From Rhodococcus sp. WMMA185 (GTDB lineage: Bacteria > Actinomycetota > Actinomycetes > Mycobacteriales > Mycobacteriaceae), in assembly GCF_001767395.1 (NCBI RefSeq), contig NZ_CP017014.1, forward strand, positions 4,109,012 through 4,173,011: DNA of 64,000 nt, written 5' to 3'. Positions 17,245-26,119 of the stretch are shown here, one piece after another. A model generated the notes under the pieces. That model was not told the DNA's origin. It made no database searches and saw only the letters and a program-made list of their open reading frames with translations. Every line of letters starts with the position of its first letter. Within the stretch, counting starts at the first letter, position 1. Position numbers and translations under genes: made by a program.

Positions 17245-17617
17245 ATTGGCTCCCGAGTGAAGAAATGGACAATTCGGGCACCATAAAAGTCGTAGGCGAG
17301 GGGAATGGGACATCCAGGTGAACAGGTGGAAAACGAGGTGACCCTAAGTGGCCCGATTCGGCAATTCGTCGGGTTCGCACCAGCCGTGATTGTGAGAGAG
17401 GTCCCCCGTGCCGAGCTTCAGTTAGACTCCGAATGCAGTCACCGGTCGCAGCATTCGTAGCTGGCGCTGTACAACCCGCCAGTCTGGAGTACCTGGCGCA
17501 GGCGTCGAGGCACGCTGGGAGTGTGGCCTGACCGAGCCTACCGAATCAGCAGCCAGACCATGGGATCGGCCCAGGCCCCAAGGCGGCCAACTGCATGCGC
17601 GAGAGGATGGTCTGGAC
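17245..17617. other. 373-bp intergenic region, divergent phoX and dehydrogenase
   Basis: No gene is supported here. It must hold the promoters of two divergent genes. It also contains the pho-box-like repeats at 17317-17343 and a hairpin with 7-bp arms CGAATGC/GCATTCG (17430-17457). Confidence 0.5.
17317..17343 (-). promoter_or_regulatory. candidate PHO box upstream of phoX
   Basis: On the minus strand GTTCACC (17323-17317) and GGTCACC (17343-17337) are repeated in the same orientation with a CACC-containing spacer. Streptomyces PhoP boxes are direct 11-bp repeats of GTTCACC type. Here the spacing is 20 bp instead of 22, so the match is imperfect. Confidence 0.35.
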
Positions 17618-18583
17618 ATGCGGATACTGCTGCTGGCAAAGGATGATCAGGAAGGCAGTCTGACCGCCGCCTTGCAGGCCGCAGTGCCCGGAGGCGATGT
17701 GGTCTTACCGGTGTCTCGAACTCAGGCAGAGGTGCGGGAACTACTGCCGAGTGTTGACGTAGTGGTGGGAGACTGGACTTTCGAACTTGCTTTGGGGGCA
17801 GCGGAAGCCGAGATCGCACCGCACCTTCGGCTCGTCCAGCAGCCGAGCGTAGGAACCAACTGTATCGACGTCGATGCGTGGGTGCGTGTCGGTGTCCCGG
17901 TGGCTAATACCCCTGGCGCCAATGCTGCATCGGTTGCCGAGTGGGCAGTGGTGGCCGCGGCGAGCGTGAGCCGCTCGATGATGTGGGCCGACGTCCAGAT
18001 GCGGGAGCCGGGCTGGCCCCAATGGGCGGTCCTGAAACGTGGCTCCCGCGATCTGGGAGATCGGCGGGTGGGGATCCTCGGTTTCGGTGACATCGGCGGC
18101 CGGTGTGCCGCCTTGTTCGAGGCTTTCGGGTGCGCTGTCGCCTACAGCGCGCGCCGGGCCCGGCCTGGTGCCACGGCTCGGCATCTGCCATTGGACGACC
18201 TGCTCGCCGAGTCCAACGTCCTAGTGGTGGCGGTGCCGCTGACCGAGCAGACGAGAGGCATGATCGGCAGCCGCGAAATCGGCTTGCTGCATCCGGGCTC
18301 CATCGTCGTCAACGTCGCACGGGGGCCGATCGTCGACGAGACGGCCCTTACCGAAGCCTTGAGCTCGGGTCACCTCGGTGGTGCCGCGCTGGACGTCTTC
18401 GACAGTGAACCGCTCGCCTCCGACAGTCCACTGCGCTCGATGGACAATGTCCTTCTGAGCCCGCACGTCGCAGGCGGAAGCGACACCGCGAGGCAGCGGA
18501 TCTGTGAGATGGCGGCTCGCAACGTTGCCCGGGTATCAAGCGGTCTCCCGCCGCTGTGGGTACAGACGCGCACTGTTTCCTGA
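17618..18583 (+). CDS. D-2-hydroxyacid dehydrogenase (NAD-binding)
   Basis: This is a 321-residue cytosolic oxidoreductase interconverting 2-oxo acids and D-2-hydroxy acids with NAD(P)H. The Rossmann motif is GILGFGDIGGRCA (about 149-161). The catalytic Arg is in VVNVARGPIVDETAL, the Glu in DVFDSEPL and the His in LLSPHVAGGSD, so the enzyme looks complete. It has no ACT or regulatory C-terminal domain. The next gene begins 62 bp later on the same strand. Substrate is not predictable; glyoxylate/hydroxypyruvate reductase or phosphoglycerate-dehydrogenase-like activities are possible. Confidence 0.85.
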   Translation: MRILLLAKDDQEGSLTAALQAAVPGGDVVLPVSRTQAEVRELLPSVDVVVGDWTFELALGAAEAEIAPHLRLVQQPSVGTNCIDVDAWVRVGVPVANTPGANAASVAEWAVVAAASVSRSMMWADVQMREPGWPQWAVLKRGSRDLGDRRVGILGFGDIGGRCAALFEAFGCAVAYSARRARPGATARHLPLDDLLAESNVLVVAVPLTEQTRGMIGSREIGLLHPGSIVVNVARGPIVDETALTEALSSGHLGGAALDVFDSEPLASDSPLRSMDNVLLSPHVAGGSDTARQRICEMAARNVARVSSGLPPLWVQTRTVS

Positions 18584-18645
18584 TAGAAGATGAGTTCAGC
18601 AAACTGACCCTTAGCCAGGGCCCCATAGAGGTGCACTATGGAGGG

Positions 18646-19668
18646 GTGGACCCTGTGGAAGCGCTACGAGAAATCGCGTTCTGGCTCGAGCGTGCGGGTG
18701 GCGAGTCGCACCGAATCGCGGCATTCCGGCGTGCAGCCGACACCGTCGCCGATCTCACCGCCGAGCAGCGAGCGGCCCTGATGAGCAGCGACCGTCATCC
18801 TCCGCCACATATAGGCTCCGAATCCGCCGCCATCATTCGCGAGTGCACCGACTCCGTTCCAAGTTACTTGGTCTACTTGCGCGGGTCGGCCGAGCCGATC
18901 GGGCTCGGTGGAGCGGAGTTGCTCGAAGCCCTGCGTGGCGACCTGCACACCCATTCCGACTGGTCCGACGGTAGGTGCTCGGTCAAGGAGATGATGCGTC
19001 GTGCGGCGTCGCTCGGGCACGAGTACTGCGCCGTGACCGACCACTCGCTCGGCGCCGCCATCTCGAATGGAGTCTCCGCGGAGCAACTGCTCGCTCAGCT
19101 GAACGTGGTGGCCGAACTGAACGCAGAGCTAGCGCCGTTCCGTGTCCTTACCGGCATCGAGGTCAACATCCTCGACGACGGGACTCTCGATCAGGACGAC
19201 GATCTGCTCGCCGACTTGGACATTGTGGTCGCGAGCGTCCACACACACCTGGACGACGACCGCGCAACGCTGACAAAACGGATGGTGCAGGCGGTGAAGT
19301 CCCCGCACGTCGACATCCTGGGGCATTGCACGGGACGCTTGGTGGACGGACCTCGGGGCACGCGGCCCGAGTCCAAGTTCGACGCCGAGCGTGTATTCGA
19401 TGCGTGCCGCATGAACGGCACAGCGGTGGAGATCAACTCCCGTCCCCAGCGTCGGGACCCACCTGGACGGCTGATCGAGCTCGCCTTGAACACCGGCTGC
19501 ATGTTCGCCATCGACACGGACGCACACTCCGCGGGACACCTCGCGTGGCAAGGTTTCGCCTGCGAGAGGGCAGCAGAACGCGGGTTGGAACCATCGCACG
19601 TCGTCAACACCCTGCCCCTCGAAGAGTTGCTCGAGTGGGCCGACGCTCCGCGCCCTGTGCCGGGGTGA
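18646..19668 (+). CDS. PHP-domain phosphoesterase, PolX-like
   Basis: This is a 340-residue protein with an N-terminal helical domain of about 85 residues (VDPVEALREIAFWLERAGG...) resembling the helix-hairpin-helix head of family X polymerases, followed by a PHP metal-dependent phosphoesterase domain. Metal-site motifs are GDLHTHSDWSDG, AVTDHS, GIEVNIL, VASVHTH, DILGHCTGR, and IDTDAHS. There is no polymerase palm, so it is a stand-alone PHP protein, perhaps a histidinol-phosphatase-like or DNA-end-processing enzyme. GTG 18646 fits the common MDPVEAL start; the open frame reaches back to 18556, overlapping the previous gene, which is less likely. Confidence 0.8.
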   Translation: MDPVEALREIAFWLERAGGESHRIAAFRRAADTVADLTAEQRAALMSSDRHPPPHIGSESAAIIRECTDSVPSYLVYLRGSAEPIGLGGAELLEALRGDLHTHSDWSDGRCSVKEMMRRAASLGHEYCAVTDHSLGAAISNGVSAEQLLAQLNVVAELNAELAPFRVLTGIEVNILDDGTLDQDDDLLADLDIVVASVHTHLDDDRATLTKRMVQAVKSPHVDILGHCTGRLVDGPRGTRPESKFDAERVFDACRMNGTAVEINSRPQRRDPPGRLIELALNTGCMFAIDTDAHSAGHLAWQGFACERAAERGLEPSHVVNTLPLEELLEWADAPRPVPG

Positions 19669-19743
19669 CGAGTCGCTGGATATCGGTTGTCCTTTGCGGC
19701 GCCGCCTTCACGGGCGCCGATCGATCACAGAAACAGTTGACGG

Positions 19744-20697
19744 TCAGTCGATCCCGACGATCGACACGCCGCGATCGGCCAACCATTTCAACGGATCGGT
19801 CTTGTAGCCGGCTGGTGTTTCGACCTCGAAGTGCAGGTGTGGGCCGGTCGAGTTTCCTCGGTTGCCGATGGTCGCGATCTTCTGACCGGTCTTGACCCGT
19901 TGCCCGACCGTGACGAGGTTGGTGTTGTTGTGTCCGTATGTGGTTATCGTGCCGTCGTCGTGGCGGATGCGCACCCACATCCCATATCCCTGGGCGGGGC
20001 CGGCGTTGATGACTTCGCCATCGGCAACCGCGACGATCGGCGCCCCCAAACTGTTCGCGATGTCGATACCGCCGTGGTTGCGCGCACCTCCGAACCCGGA
20101 GGTGACCGTCCCCGCGGACGGTGCCACAAACTCGCGGGTCCCATTCCACGTCCCCGGGGTTTGTGTCGGCGTACCCGTCCCGTCGTCGGTCTCGTCGTGG
20201 GTGTCTGCCTCGTCCGGGGACGTGGCAACCGCCACTCCGCGTGCAAGGGCGGCCATCAATCGGGGGCCGATGCTGGTGTCGATGCCGGTGATCTCGTTGC
20301 CACAGGAGCTCAGTGCGCTGGTCGTTGCTGTATCGGTGAACAGTGCCCATTCGAGCAGGCAACCTGCCAGCGACCCGAGTACAGCAAGGGCGTCGCCGAG
20401 TGACCCGTTGGCCTCGGCGCTCTCCACGGTAGCGATTGTGATGTTCGCGACGGTCTGCCATACGCTCGGATCTACCACCTCCACGGTCGGCTCGGCGGCG
20501 TCCGTGGTGAGGGATAACATGTCCGCCACCGTGGTCGCGAGAGAAGTCGACGGTTGGGTGTGGGTGCCGGGTGTGGTCGGCGGTGCGCCGGATGCGGGCT
20601 GAGGCCCAGTGACTAGAACGGCAACCGTGGCCGAGGCGCCCACCACTGTGGCAGCCAGTCTTCTTGGTGCTCCGAATTTGCCCGGTGTTCTTCGCAT
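19744..20697 (-). CDS. secreted M23 (LytM) peptidoglycan endopeptidase
   Basis: This is a 317-residue exported metalloprotease. The start is ATG 20697, with GGAAGGG upstream; the N-terminus (MRRTPGKFGAPRRLAATVVG...) is a signal peptide ending near PASGAPP. A spacer of about 170 residues, low in recognisable motifs but with two cysteines, precedes the LytM domain. The zinc ligands are visible in NHGGIDIA (HxxxD) and GPHLHFE (HxH), so the enzyme is expected to be active, cutting peptide cross-bridges of the wall. It points at the PHP gene, with a 75-bp gap. Confidence 0.85.
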   Translation of the reverse strand: MRRTPGKFGAPRRLAATVVGASATVAVLVTGPQPASGAPPTTPGTHTQPSTSLATTVADMLSLTTDAAEPTVEVVDPSVWQTVANITIATVESAEANGSLGDALAVLGSLAGCLLEWALFTDTATTSALSSCGNEITGIDTSIGPRLMAALARGVAVATSPDEADTHDETDDGTGTPTQTPGTWNGTREFVAPSAGTVTSGFGGARNHGGIDIANSLGAPIVAVADGEVINAGPAQGYGMWVRIRHDDGTITTYGHNNTNLVTVGQRVKTGQKIATIGNRGNSTGPHLHFEVETPAGYKTDPLKWLADRGVSIVGID

Positions 20698-20923
20698 CGC
20701 AGTCCCTTCCGACGCACGAGATCTGGCGATTGACGGTCGGTCGAGTAGGCGAGTCGACGCGGATGAGTCAAACCGACACACCGTAACTTTAGTTGTCAGT
20801 TTTCACTTTGGTGACTATTACCAATACTTTCCCCCATGACCTCGAGAGCACCAGGGGTCCCACGGGTGCGCGGACGCCGCAGACGGTCAACTCGGCTGGA
20901 ATGGATGTCCAGGTCGTGGCTGC

Positions 20924-20929
20924 TATAGT
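20924..20929 (+). promoter_or_regulatory. -10 box of the copper-group first gene, leaderless start
   Basis: TATAGT at 20924-20929 lies 9 bp before GTG 20939, so transcription probably begins on or next to the start codon. No convincing -35 hexamer is seen, which suggests activator or metalloregulator control. Confidence 0.4.
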
Positions 20930-20938
20930 CGGGAAATT

Positions 20939-21355
20939 GTGACGGCCCCTGCTATACCCCCCCTGCGTATGCAGACGGCTATTGCTGCCGTGGCTGTCCT
21001 GTATTTTCTCGCCTACACGATCGCCCAGTGCGGGATCTATCTGGCGCACGATCACCACGGCAAAGACATCTACGTCTCCTCTTCCACGGCGTTGCTTCAA
21101 AGCGAAGAAGCGTCGTCTCCCGGCCCAGTGAACATGGGCGGTGGATCGACGCACCTGCCCTACGAAGCGCACGGTGACGTGGCCATGCCGCGCCTGGACA
21201 ATCCTTTGCGCGCACTGACCCTCGCTGCCGTCGTCGTCATGGTCTTTCTGATCCTGGCATCGGCAACGTCGAGCCCGCGGCCCCCGCCTGCTTCGCCTGT
21301 TCCGGTCCGACAGGGCCGGGCCCTCTTGAACGAGCTCTGTATCAACAGGTGCTGA
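20939..21355 (+). CDS. two-TM membrane protein, probable copper-group component
   Basis: This is a 138-residue protein from GTG 20939. Membrane helices are at about 12-33 and 88-108. The loop between them holds HDHHGKD and a Met/His-containing stretch (NMGGGSTHL, YEAHGDVAMPR) that could bind metal. I do not recognise a named family. It precedes the multicopper oxidase by 224 bp on the same strand, so a role in copper handling is plausible, but the inference is from position and composition only. Confidence 0.65.
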   Translation: MTAPAIPPLRMQTAIAAVAVLYFLAYTIAQCGIYLAHDHHGKDIYVSSSTALLQSEEASSPGPVNMGGGSTHLPYEAHGDVAMPRLDNPLRALTLAAVVVMVFLILASATSSPRPPPASPVPVRQGRALLNELCINRC

Positions 21356-21579
21356 TGGGTTCGCAATCCGCGTTCCCGCTTTCTCGTCCCTAGAACCTGG
21401 CCGGACGGCTGCGCCGCCGGCAACGAATTCACCACGCTGATCAGTTCCGACCGCCTGTCGAGGTGGTCGGCCGCCAGCGAATCGCAGGTCAGGAGACCCA
21501 TCCCCGTCTACCGGGCTTCCGCGTAGACGGCCAGGTCCCGGCGATCCTGATCGGCACCTCGATAGGAGCACTACCTACC

Positions 21580-23148
21580 ATGAGCAAACAATTCCAGCCC
21601 GCCCGTGCCCATCTGACCCGCCGGAACTTTCTGGTGCTGGCCGGTCTGGGCGCAGCTGCGACAGTGGCTGGATTCAGTAACCGGTCGGCCAACCCGGCTG
21701 TGTCCACCGTGCGGCCCGACTCGGCTGTCGTGAACGCGGCCGAGCAGGTCCGCCGCGTCAATCTGGGGACCGGGAGAACTGTGACGGCGTCGCTGCGGGC
21801 GCGCCCGACCACGATCGATCTCGGGGGTGTCCTGGTCGACACATGGGCCTACGACGACCGGCTTCCGGGAACCGAAATCCGGCTCAGCCGCGGCGATCTG
21901 CTCCGCACCGACCTTGTGAACGAGCTCCCGGACGAATCAACCATCCACTGGCACGGCATCGCCATGCGCAACGACATGGACGGGGTGCCGGGCCTCACCC
22001 AGCCCGGAGTGGCTCCGAACGACACGTTCACCTATGAGTTCCTCGCGCCGGATGCCGGCACTCACTGGCTGCACTCACATGTCGGGATGCAGTTCGACCG
22101 CGGCCTCTATGCGCCGCTCATCGTCGAAGACCCTGCCGACGGCGCCGATTATGACCTCGAGGCTGTCCTGGTCCTGGACGACTGGCTCGACGGGGTGGGC
22201 GGCCGCACCCCGGACCAGCAACTTGGCGACCTGCGCCGCGACGGCATGCCGATGGGCGGGATGGGAATGGGCCACGGCGGGATGGGAATGGGCCACGGCG
22301 CGATGGGTGGTATGGGAATGGGGGCGGCGGCCGATCCGCACAGCCCACTCGGTCCCGACGCCGGTGACGTTCAGTACCCCTATTACCTGATCAACGGCAC
22401 CCTCCCGGCGGACCCGTTCGGAGTGCAGGCTCGCCCGGGTCAACGAGTGCGGTTGCGCATCATCAACGCCGGCGCCGACACCGCCTTCCGTTTCTCGGTC
22501 GGCGGGCACCAGCTGACCGTCACCCACAGCGACGGCTATCCGGTCGAGCCGGTCACCGGATCGTCGCTGCTGATCGGGATGGGCGAGCGCTTCGACGTGA
22601 TCGTCACCCTCGGTGACGGGGTCTTCCCTATCGTCGCGGCCGCCGAGGGCAAGCAGGGGCAGGGACTGGCCCTGATCCGCACCGGGGCAGGGCAGACGCC
22701 CGAGCCGAACGTCCGGCCTGCCGAGCTCGATGTACCACCGATCACGGGCCTGGATCTGCGTTCGAGAGAGGACGTTCGGCTCGATCGCCGCGAGCCCGAC
22801 CGGGTCCACGATCTGACGCTGGGTATGGACATGTCCGGGTATCGGTGGACGATCAACAGGGCCGCCTACGACGAGCACACGCCCCTCGACGTTCTCGAGG
22901 GGCAACGGGTGCGGCTGCGCTTCGTGAACAGGACCATGATGTTCCATCCCATGCACCTGCACGGGCACACCTTCCAGGTCGTCGACGGTAAGGGGGTCGG
23001 GGCCCGCAAGGACACCACGTTGGTGCTGCCGAACCAGACCGTAGAGGTGGACTTCGACGCGACCAACCCTGGTCAGTGGATGGTGCACTGCCACAACCTC
23101 TATCACGGCGAGGCCGGAATGATGACCACTCTGTCCTACATCAAATAG
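21580..23148 (+). CDS. Tat-exported multicopper oxidase, CueO/CopA-like
   Basis: This is a 522-residue oxidase that couples four one-electron oxidations (probably of Cu(I) or phenolics) to reduction of O2 to water outside the membrane. ATG 21580 has AGGAG at 21564-21568. A twin-arginine signal is present (TRRNFLVLAG, RR at 14-15). Copper ligands are complete: TIHWHG and HWLHSH in the first cupredoxin domain, HPMHLHGH and MVHCHNLYHGEAGM in the last, the latter giving the type 1 Cys and axial Met. A Met/His-rich insert at about residues 223-249 resembles the copper-capturing segment of CueO. The lipoprotein gene follows. Confidence 0.9.
   Translation: MSKQFQPARAHLTRRNFLVLAGLGAAATVAGFSNRSANPAVSTVRPDSAVVNAAEQVRRVNLGTGRTVTASLRARPTTIDLGGVLVDTWAYDDRLPGTEIRLSRGDLLRTDLVNELPDESTIHWHGIAMRNDMDGVPGLTQPGVAPNDTFTYEFLAPDAGTHWLHSHVGMQFDRGLYAPLIVEDPADGADYDLEAVLVLDDWLDGVGGRTPDQQLGDLRRDGMPMGGMGMGHGGMGMGHGAMGGMGMGAAADPHSPLGPDAGDVQYPYYLINGTLPADPFGVQARPGQRVRLRIINAGADTAFRFSVGGHQLTVTHSDGYPVEPVTGSSLLIGMGERFDVIVTLGDGVFPIVAAAEGKQGQGLALIRTGAGQTPEPNVRPAELDVPPITGLDLRSREDVRLDRREPDRVHDLTLGMDMSGYRWTINRAAYDEHTPLDVLEGQRVRLRFVNRTMMFHPMHLHGHTFQVVDGKGVGARKDTTLVLPNQTVEVDFDATNPGQWMVHCHNLYHGEAGMMTTLSYIK
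22246..22326 (+). repeat. Met/Gly/His-rich coding repeat in the oxidase
   Basis: Short repeats of codons for MGMGHGG occur, with a 21-bp unit present twice in direct succession from about 22258. The encoded stretch carries about ten methionines and two histidines, probably a Cu(I)-binding flap that can vary in length by slippage. Confidence 0.7.
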
Positions 23149-23193
23149 CCCAGCGCCTATTCACAATCCATCGACAGAAACGAGGCCTTCACA

Positions 23194-24024
23194 GTGTTTT
23201 CCCGCCGCTCTTCTCGCACCCTTCTGCCCCTTACAGCCGCTGCGCTCGTACTTGCCGGATGCTCGTCGCAAGACGAGGCCGCAGAATCAAACAGCGTCGA
23301 AGTGGACAGCAGCGTCCAGACGGTTGATTTCACCACCGAACTGAGCCACATGCACGGACTGCACATCGACGCCGACGGGACCGTCCTGGCCGGTACCCAC
23401 ACCGGCCTGTTCGCCCTCGAGTCCTCCGGTACCCCTGAGCGCGTCGGCACGTCCGACGACGACTTCATGGGACTGGCCGGGATACCCTTCACCGATACGC
23501 TCTTCTCCTCCGGTCACCCCGGCCCGTCCAGCACCGCCGCCAACCCCCTGGGGCTGCGCAGCAGTACCGATGGCGGAAAGTCCTGGGTAGAAAGGTCGCT
23601 GGAAGGGCAGGTCGACTTCCACACTCTGGCAGCAGACGACAGCATTCTGGTCGGCTTCGACGGGACCAGTGGGTTGCTCGTCTCCGCGGATGGCGGCACC
23701 AGTTGGACACCGGGTGCGGCCCTTCCCGTCGCATCTCTGGCCGTCACCACCTCCGGAATCTGGGCGATCACCGCGCAAGGTGTCGAGCACAGCACGGATG
23801 GCGCCAACACGTTCTCTAGCGTGGACGACGCCCCAGCCTTGGTGATGCTTGCAGGAGCTGGGGATGCGTTGTGGGGCATCGATACTGACGGATACGCCTG
23901 GCGCAGCCGCGAAGGCGCAGACTGGCAGAGACTTGCTCAGGTCGGGCAGGTTGGGGCCCTTGCCGCAAAGGACTATGAGACGGCCTACGCCGCCACAACC
24001 ACGTCGCTCTACACCCTGAACTGA
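23194..24024 (+). CDS. F510_1955-family beta-propeller lipoprotein
   Basis: This is a 276-residue lipoprotein from GTG 23194 with lipobox LVLAGC (Cys at about 22). The mature part has BNR/Asp-box-like repeats such as SSTDGGKSW, VSADGGTSW and STDGANTF, consistent with a six- or seven-bladed propeller, and HMHGLHIDADG near its start, typical of F510_1955 family proteins annotated as glycosylhydrolases. Enzymatic activity is doubtful. These genes often sit beside copper genes, as here after the multicopper oxidase (45 bp gap). The stop lies 5 bp from the convergent lutC stop. Confidence 0.75.
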   Translation: MFSRRSSRTLLPLTAAALVLAGCSSQDEAAESNSVEVDSSVQTVDFTTELSHMHGLHIDADGTVLAGTHTGLFALESSGTPERVGTSDDDFMGLAGIPFTDTLFSSGHPGPSSTAANPLGLRSSTDGGKSWVERSLEGQVDFHTLAADDSILVGFDGTSGLLVSADGGTSWTPGAALPVASLAVTTSGIWAITAQGVEHSTDGANTFSSVDDAPALVMLAGAGDALWGIDTDGYAWRSREGADWQRLAQVGQVGALAAKDYETAYAATTTSLYTLN

Positions 24025-24029
24025 CTCGG

Positions 24030-24644
24030 CTACGCGCCCAGGATGATGACATCCAGGTTGCGTGGACCGTGGACGCCCTCGACCCGCTCGAGTTCGATGT
24101 CGCTCGTGGCGCTGGGGCCACTGACGAAAGTCAGCGGCCTGGTCGGATCGAGGGCTTGGAAGGCCTGCGGCACGGTGTCGACGATCTGGTCGGTGCGCAC
24201 GATGCAGATGTGATGGTCAGGTACCAGCGTCAGGGCCCGCCGGCCCTGTCCCTGGCCTCCGTCGAGAACGATCGTCCCGGTGGTGGCGATCCCCAGCGTG
24301 CACCCGGTGACGACGGCGTCGAAGGCGTCGAGTTCCGGTGTGGACAGCACACCGGGCTCCCCGTCGACGACGACGTCGCGCCGAGGTCGCCATGTGTCGG
24401 GCATCCCCGGCGGCAGGACCACGCGGGCGTCCTCGTCGATCAGTCCCGTGACGATCCCGGTGATCGTGTTCTGGTCGGCGCGGTGGACCCGGGCGCGGTA
24501 GTCGTCTACTGCGCGAGCGAAGAACTCGACGTTTCCAGGCTCGGACGCCGACTGCCGGTGATAGTCACGGGGAATCGTTTCGGGGGTGGGCGCATCCGCG
24601 ATCGCGGAACGAATACGGGACAGGATTTCACTGCGTGCGTTCAC
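24030..24644 (-). CDS. lutC: lactate utilization protein C
   Basis: This is a 204-residue LUD-domain protein (DUF162), third component of the LutABC complex that oxidises L-lactate to pyruvate in the cytosol. The family features GIATTGTIVLDGG, HICIVRTDQIVDTVP and the ending TSDIELERVEGVHGPRNL are seen. GTG 24644 overlaps the lutB stop by 4 bp (GTGA). A much longer open frame continues upstream of this GTG, but it is a shadow of lutB. The gene ends 5 bp from the convergent lipoprotein gene. Confidence 0.88.
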   Translation of the reverse strand: MNARSEILSRIRSAIADAPTPETIPRDYHRQSASEPGNVEFFARAVDDYRARVHRADQNTITGIVTGLIDEDARVVLPPGMPDTWRPRRDVVVDGEPGVLSTPELDAFDAVVTGCTLGIATTGTIVLDGGQGQGRRALTLVPDHHICIVRTDQIVDTVPQAFQALDPTRPLTFVSGPSATSDIELERVEGVHGPRNLDVIILGA

Positions 24645-26119
24645 CGTTCGCCACCGTGGGTGCGTTCCCACCACTTCCGAAAGGTTTCCTTCGGGGGTGA
24701 GGGAAAATCTCGACTGGAGGTCCAGGCGGACCCTGGGTACGGCAATGAAATGATACGACCCTTCCTGCCACCGAGCACTCTGCCGACCTTCGAAGCGGTT
24801 TCGGCTGCGGCGAACCGTCGCTCCGATTCCATGACCCATCCCGCTGCCTTCATGGCGAGGTCCTGTCCACCCCGCAGTCCATGTCGTTCGGAGTCGATCT
24901 GCTTTGCACGTAGATGAACGAGAATGCCGGGAATGTCGATGCGGACGGGGCAGGCATCGAAGCAGGCGCCGCACAGTGTCGAGGCGAAGGGCAGGGAGGC
25001 ATTCGGGTCGTCGTGGCCGGTGGTGCCGGTCAGTTGTGGGCTGAGGATGGCCCCGATCGGTCCCGGATACACCGACCCGTACGCGTGGCCGCCCGCCCGT
25101 TCGTAGACGGGGCACACATTCAGGCATGCGCTGCACCGTATGCAATGCAACGCGCTGCGGCCGACCTCGTCGGCGAGGACGTTGGTGCGGCCGTTGTCGA
25201 GGAGAACGACGTGGAAGTTCTGCGGCCCGTCGCCGGGATGTACGCCGGTCCACATGGAGGTGTACGGGTTCATGCGCTCGGCCGTGGAAGATCGGGGCAG
25301 CAGTTGCATGAATACCTCCAGGTCGGTGAAGGTGGGAACCAATTTCTCGATGCCCATGAGCGTGATCAGCGTGTCGGGAAGCGTCAAACACATGCGCCCA
25401 TTGCCTTCCGATTCCACCACCGCCAGCGTTCCGGTCTCGGCTACACCGAAGTTTGCCCCACTGATTGCCACCCTGGCGGACAAAAACTTTCGTCTCAGAT
25501 ATGCGCGCGCCGCCATGGTCAGTGCGCGTGGGTCGTCGCTGATGTCGGCATCGATTCCCGGCATCGATTCGAGGAAGATCTCCCGGATCTCCGCCCGGTT
25601 GCGGTGAATGGCCGGAACCAGGATGTGACTCGGTGTATCCCCCGCGAGCTGCACGATCAGCTCGGCCAGGTCGGTCTCGATCGCCGCGATTCCGCTCTCC
25701 TCGAGGTGTTCGTCGAGGCCGGTCTCCTGCGTCGCCATCGACTTGACCTTTACCACCTCGTCGGAACCGGTGGACCTGACGAGGTCGGTGATGATCCGGT
25801 TCGCTTCCGCGGAGTCGCGCGCCCAGTGGACGGTGCCACCACGGGCGACCACGTTTTCCTCGAACTGCATGAGAAGGTCCGGAAGACGCGCCATCACATC
25901 CGCTTTGAGGGCGCTCCCCGCGCGGCGCAGTTCCTCCCAATCGTCGACCTCAGCGATGGCAGCGGTGCGCTTGTTGCGGATCGTGCTGGTAGCCCTTCCG
26001 AGATTGGCACGCAGCTGGGTATCGGTCAGTGACTTCCGCGCGGCCTCAGGAAAACGCTCTGCGCCCCTGATGTTTCCGGTGCCCGGGTGAAAGGTGGGTG
26101 TGCCGAGGAACGTGGTCAT
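24641..26119 (-). CDS. lutB: lactate utilization iron-sulfur protein B
   Basis: This is a 492-residue iron-sulfur subunit of the lactate-oxidising LutABC complex. A LUD domain (about 60-290, with ISGANFGVAETGTLAVVESE) is followed by two ferredoxin-type clusters, CIRCSACLNVCPVYE and CGACFDACPVRID, that would bind two 4Fe-4S centres, and a C-terminal LutB-type segment ending in KWWERTHGGER. ATG 26119 overlaps the lutA stop (ATGA), so the operon is coupled from lutA to lutC. All expected cysteines are present. Confidence 0.92.
   Translation of the reverse strand: MTTFLGTPTFHPGTGNIRGAERFPEAARKSLTDTQLRANLGRATSTIRNKRTAAIAEVDDWEELRRAGSALKADVMARLPDLLMQFEENVVARGGTVHWARDSAEANRIITDLVRSTGSDEVVKVKSMATQETGLDEHLEESGIAAIETDLAELIVQLAGDTPSHILVPAIHRNRAEIREIFLESMPGIDADISDDPRALTMAARAYLRRKFLSARVAISGANFGVAETGTLAVVESEGNGRMCLTLPDTLITLMGIEKLVPTFTDLEVFMQLLPRSSTAERMNPYTSMWTGVHPGDGPQNFHVVLLDNGRTNVLADEVGRSALHCIRCSACLNVCPVYERAGGHAYGSVYPGPIGAILSPQLTGTTGHDDPNASLPFASTLCGACFDACPVRIDIPGILVHLRAKQIDSERHGLRGGQDLAMKAAGWVMESERRFAAAETASKVGRVLGGRKGRIISLPYPGSAWTSSRDFPSPPKETFRKWWERTHGGER

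Noticed and set aside
21489..21842. Minus-strand 117-codon frame opposite the multicopper oxidase start
   Set aside because: It is antisense of a well-supported gene with typical Arg/Pro-rich shadow composition.
24645..25940. Long minus-strand frame joined to lutC
   Set aside because: It is a shadow of lutB in another frame; lutC starts at GTG 24644 with the usual 4-bp overlap.
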